Positions 6,726 through 8,923 of a stretch of 8,923 nucleotides of DNA are shown one piece after another. The translations under genes and the position numbers were made by a program. The stretch covers positions 1 to 8,923 of the forward strand of contig SLST01000437.1 of assembly GCA_007130265.1 (NCBI GenBank), in the 5' to 3' direction. How positions within the stretch are numbered: the first letter of the stretch is position 1; each line of letters starts with the position of its first letter. The stretch comes from Spirochaetales bacterium (GTDB lineage: Bacteria > Spirochaetota > Spirochaetia > DSM-27196 > SLST01). The notes below the pieces were generated by a model. The model made no database searches and had not been told where the DNA came from. It worked only from the letters and a program-made list of their open reading frames with translations.

Positions 6726-7792
6726 TGCTGCAACTCAGAGGTTCCCAGCTGGAGATCCGAGGCGTACTCGATAGATCAACCGTCCCGGAGGTGTACCGGC
6801 AGTTTCGCCGGCTCCGGTCGGAGCAGATCACAACCATCGACCTCGCCGGACTCGAAGGTGTCGACAGCGCCGGGGTGGCGATGCTCGAGCACCTGCGCCG
6901 GAGCCAGACGCCGGCGGCGCGGTACGTCGCAGCAAACGATGCGGTGGAGGGAATGCTCGAGCTCATGGGCGGTTCGCCCCCGCCTGCGGAACGGTCTGCC
7001 GTCCGCGAGCCGTGGCTCGCCCGACTCGGCGGGAAACTAATCGAGATGGGCGAGGCGGCCGGAGCGTATGTGCGGCTCGCGGCGTCGATCACCTTCTGGA
7101 CCGTCCTCGCGCCGCTTGACCGGGAGGCACGACGCCGGGGAGCAATAGCCGCCAGGTGCCGGACGATAGGATCGTCTGCGGTTCCCATTGTCGGGTTCCT
7201 CTCGCTGATCATCGGCGTGATCGTTGTGCTCCAGTCGGTACTGCAGTTGCGGCAGTTCGGCGCCGATCTCTTCGTCGTCGACCTGCTTGCACTCTCGGTC
7301 AGCCGGGAGATGGGTCCGATGATTACGGCGATCGTGATCGCCGGCAGGAGCGGATCGGCGATCGCTGCGCAGATCGCGACGATGAAGGTGACCGAGGAGC
7401 TCGACGCGCTGACGGTGATGGCGCTCGATCCGGTTCGCTACGTGATGGTCCCGATGCTCGCCGGCATGCTCCTCTCGATTCCCCTTCTCACCGCAATGTC
7501 GATCATGATCGGCATTGGAGGCGGAATGGTCGTGGCCTGGTTTGCGGTGGGACTCGCGGCCGAGACGTTTCTCTCGCGATTGAGCGACGTGATGGGGTTC
7601 ATCGACCTCTTCATCGGGATCTCGAAGAGCTTCTTCTTCGGGGCGGCGATTGTGTTCACCGGCTGTCACTTCGGACTGCGGTCAACCGGCGGATCCGAAG
7701 GAGTGGGACGTTCGACGACGCAGGCGGTCGTGGGGTCGATCTTCGCAGTCATCGCGCTCGACGCGCTGTTCAGCCTGTTCTACCTCGTATGA
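6722..7792 (+). CDS. mlaE: STAS-MlaE fusion: MCE lipid ABC transporter permease
   Basis: This is a 356-residue inner-membrane permease of the MCE transporter. Residues 1-about 85 are a STAS domain equivalent to MlaB (LEIRGVLDRSTVPEV, then TIDLAGLEGVDSAGVAML with D48-S49 at the conserved STAS site), fused in frame. Residues about 100-356 are the MlaE permease. The diagnostic cytoplasmic region SREMGPM...AGRSGSAIAAQIATMKVTEELDAL runs from 194 to 230, with hydrophobic spans around 152-172, 183-205, 242-278 and 300-315, and a last span at 335-355 after GGSEGVGRSTTQAVVGS. In E. coli MlaB is a separate protein that controls MlaF. Here the fusion fixes one STAS domain per permease. The first ATG overlaps the lipoprotein stop as ATGA, and a second ATG follows at 6725. 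No strong Shine-Dalgarno is present, so translational coupling is likely. The C-terminus overlaps mlaF. Confidence 0.95.
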   Translation: MMLQLRGSQLEIRGVLDRSTVPEVYRQFRRLRSEQITTIDLAGLEGVDSAGVAMLEHLRRSQTPAARYVAANDAVEGMLELMGGSPPPAERSAVREPWLARLGGKLIEMGEAAGAYVRLAASITFWTVLAPLDREARRRGAIAARCRTIGSSAVPIVGFLSLIIGVIVVLQSVLQLRQFGADLFVVDLLALSVSREMGPMITAIVIAGRSGSAIAAQIATMKVTEELDALTVMALDPVRYVMVPMLAGMLLSIPLLTAMSIMIGIGGGMVVAWFAVGLAAETFLSRLSDVMGFIDLFIGISKSFFFGAAIVFTGCHFGLRSTGGSEGVGRSTTQAVVGSIFAVIALDALFSLFYLV

Positions 7793-8547
7793 GCAAGCAA
7801 GTGGAAGGTGAGCGGAAGGCGGCGGCACGCATCGAGCAACTCAGCGCCCGATTCGGCGAAGTCGAGGTACTGAGCGAAATCGAAGCGACGTTCGCTCAGG
7901 GGGAGATCTCGGTCGTACTCGGGGCGAGTGGGTCGGGAAAGACGACGCTCCTGCGGCATGTGCTCGGCCTGCTTCCGCCACAGAGCGGACGTGTGGAAGT
8001 CCTTGGGACGGATCTCGCGAAGGCGGACGAAAGGGAGTTGGAGTCGGTCCGGCGGAAGATGGGCGTGCTCTTTCAACAAGGTGCGCTTCTGAACTCGGTG
8101 TCGGTGTTCGACAACGTGCGTGTTCCGCTTGAGCAGCATACGGATCTGCCCGCAGCAATCATCGACTCGATCGTGCGGACCAAGCTCGCCCTCGTCGGAC
8201 TCGAGTCCGCGGCTCATTCTCATCCGGATGAGCTCTCAGGAGGGATGCGCAAACGCGCCGCCCTCGCCCGCGCACTCGCGCTCGACCCGCAGCTTCTCCT
8301 TTGCGATGAACCGTCGTCCGGCCTCGACCCGCTGACTGCCCGTGCACTCGATGAGCTCCTGCGTAGCCTGCAACGGCAACTGGGTATGAGCATGATCGTG
8401 ATCTCGCACGATATGGCAGGGGTCAGGAGAACCGCTGACCGTGTCTTCTTCCTTCACCATGGCTCGATCATCTTCTCCGGCACGGTCGAAGAGGCAGACG
8501 CCTCGGATCTATCGGAGATGCACACATTCCTCACGGCCGCGGTGTAG
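7789..8547 (+). CDS. mlaF: MlaF-type ATPase of the MCE lipid ABC transporter
   Basis: This is a 252-residue ABC ATPase that powers the STAS-MlaE permease at the cytoplasmic face. All ABC motifs are intact: Walker A GASGSGKTT (45-53), Q-loop at LFQQGALLNSVSVFDNV (Q96/Q97, with the MlaF-family 'G-A-L-x-x-S-x-S-V-F-D-N-V' continuation), signature LSGGMRKRAALARAL (149-163), Walker B LLLCDEP (169-175), D-loop SGLDP (177-181) and switch H206 in VISHDM. LSGGM-x-K-R is typical of MlaF/Ttg2A-like ATPases. The ATG at 7789 overlaps the permease TGA (ATGA). The frame is open further upstream, but that part lies wholly inside mlaE and translates to low-complexity Arg/Asp-rich sequence, so 7789 is chosen. 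It is the last gene of the operon, ending 7 bases from the convergent ABC exporter gene. Confidence 0.95.
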   Translation: MSKQVEGERKAAARIEQLSARFGEVEVLSEIEATFAQGEISVVLGASGSGKTTLLRHVLGLLPPQSGRVEVLGTDLAKADERELESVRRKMGVLFQQGALLNSVSVFDNVRVPLEQHTDLPAAIIDSIVRTKLALVGLESAAHSHPDELSGGMRKRAALARALALDPQLLLCDEPSSGLDPLTARALDELLRSLQRQLGMSMIVISHDMAGVRRTADRVFFLHHGSIIFSGTVEEADASDLSEMHTFLTAAV

Positions 8548-8554
8548 CCGGAGA

Positions 8555-8923
8555 TCACGCCTCGCCAACGGCCGCGCCTTCGATGTACTCGATCGACTGG
8601 TGGCGAAAGTAGGTGTTGTAAAGGTCTGCGTAGTGACCGCCGGCGGTGAGCAGGCCGTCGTGGGTGCCCTCCTCAATGATCCGGCCGTGTTCGAGCACGA
8701 CGATCCGGTCGGCGCGACGTACGGTGGAGAGCCGGTGCGCGATCACGATCGCCGTTCGACCACTCATGACGGTGTCGAGCCCTTCCTGGATCTGCGCCTC
8801 GGTGACCGGATCGACGCTCGCGGTCGCCTCGTCGAGGATGAAGACCGCGGGGTCCTGAAGCAGGACCCGGGCGAGTGCGACGAGCTGCCGCTGACCGAGA
8901 GATATGGAGCCCCCCCGTTCGCC
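8555..8923 (-). CDS. ABC exporter (MsbA/MdlB-type) nucleotide-binding domain, C-terminal part (5' end outside window)
   Basis: The last 122 codons of a minus-strand ABC transporter are present, and the frame is open to the window edge. The signature region reads GGSISLGQRQLVALAR, with SLGQ in place of canonical SGGQ, as often seen in one half of heterodimeric exporters. Walker B is VFILDEATASVD with the catalytic Glu present, the switch His is in IVIAHRLSTV, and the D-R-I-V-V-L-E-H-G-R-I-I-E-E-G-T-H end block is typical of the fused membrane-ATPase exporter family. The C-terminus (YFRHQSIEYIEG) extends slightly beyond the ATPase fold. It probably exports lipid, drug or peptide, possibly paired with a second half-transporter upstream. 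The membrane domain is outside the window, so the substrate cannot be inferred. It converges with mlaF and is not part of the MCE operon. Confidence 0.93.
   Translation of the reverse strand, partial: GERGGSISLGQRQLVALARVLLQDPAVFILDEATASVDPVTEAQIQEGLDTVMSGRTAIVIAHRLSTVRRADRIVVLEHGRIIEEGTHDGLLTAGGHYADLYNTYFRHQSIEYIEGAAVGEA

Noticed and set aside
7156..7788. Upstream in-frame extension of mlaF
   Set aside because: The extension is inside mlaE and has shadow-frame composition. ATG at 7789 gives the normal MlaF length and an ATGA junction like the two before it.
8533..8576. Two copies of ACGGCCGCG (8533-8541 and 8568-8576) flanking the convergent stops
   Set aside because: They are direct repeats, so they cannot form a terminator stem. 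A 9-base GC-rich match is expected by chance here.
8868..8923. SLGQ in place of SGGQ in the exporter signature as evidence of a dead ATPase
   Set aside because: The Walker B glutamate and the switch histidine are intact, and such signature variants are common in heterodimeric exporters.

Overview
The window reads as high-GC DNA from a diderm (Gram-negative-type) bacterium. It encodes an acylated lipoprotein, a predicted outer-membrane barrel and an MCE lipid-transport system, all of which need two membranes. From remembered similarity only, the REC-PAS protein and the C-terminus of the ABC exporter suggest a free-living spirochaete. That assignment is tentative. No RNA genes, insertion sequences, CRISPR arrays or phage genes were seen. 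Genes are tightly packed, and the only gene-poor stretch is about 400 bases at 2291-2695.

Region 1 (1-2290, plus strand). The C-terminal third of a sulfatase enters from the left edge. Its TAG stop overlaps the GTG start of an unusual 560-residue regulator. The regulator has a DeoR-type HTH, a degenerate DeoR sensor-like domain and a LacI/periplasmic-binding-protein-like ligand domain. The pair looks like the end of a sulfated-carbohydrate utilisation operon with its own regulator.

Region 2 (2291-3544). A mostly non-coding stretch with one doubtful 73-codon ORF precedes a stand-alone REC-PAS protein. That protein carries a four-cysteine cluster in its PAS domain and has no kinase or DNA-binding output.

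Region 3 (3545-8547, plus strand). A good sigma70-type promoter (CTGACA-N17-TATACT) lies so close to the first ATG that the mRNA is probably leaderless. It drives four genes joined by ATGA overlaps: a single-MCE-domain MlaD-like protein, a 705-residue lipoprotein, a STAS-MlaE fusion permease, and an MlaF-type ATPase. The expected machine is as follows. MlaF hydrolyses ATP at the inner membrane under the STAS-MlaE permease. The membrane-anchored MCE protein projects into the periplasm. The lipoprotein caps the system at the outer membrane. The lipoprotein is the most striking gene: it joins a PqiC-like (DUF330) domain, beta-sandwich modules and about 290 residues that look like an outer-membrane beta-barrel ending in a recognisable BAM-type signal. 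No separate MlaC or MlaA gene is present here.

Region 4 (8555-8923, minus strand). The C-terminal end of an MsbA/MdlB-type ABC exporter subunit converges on the MCE operon with only 7 bases between the stops.
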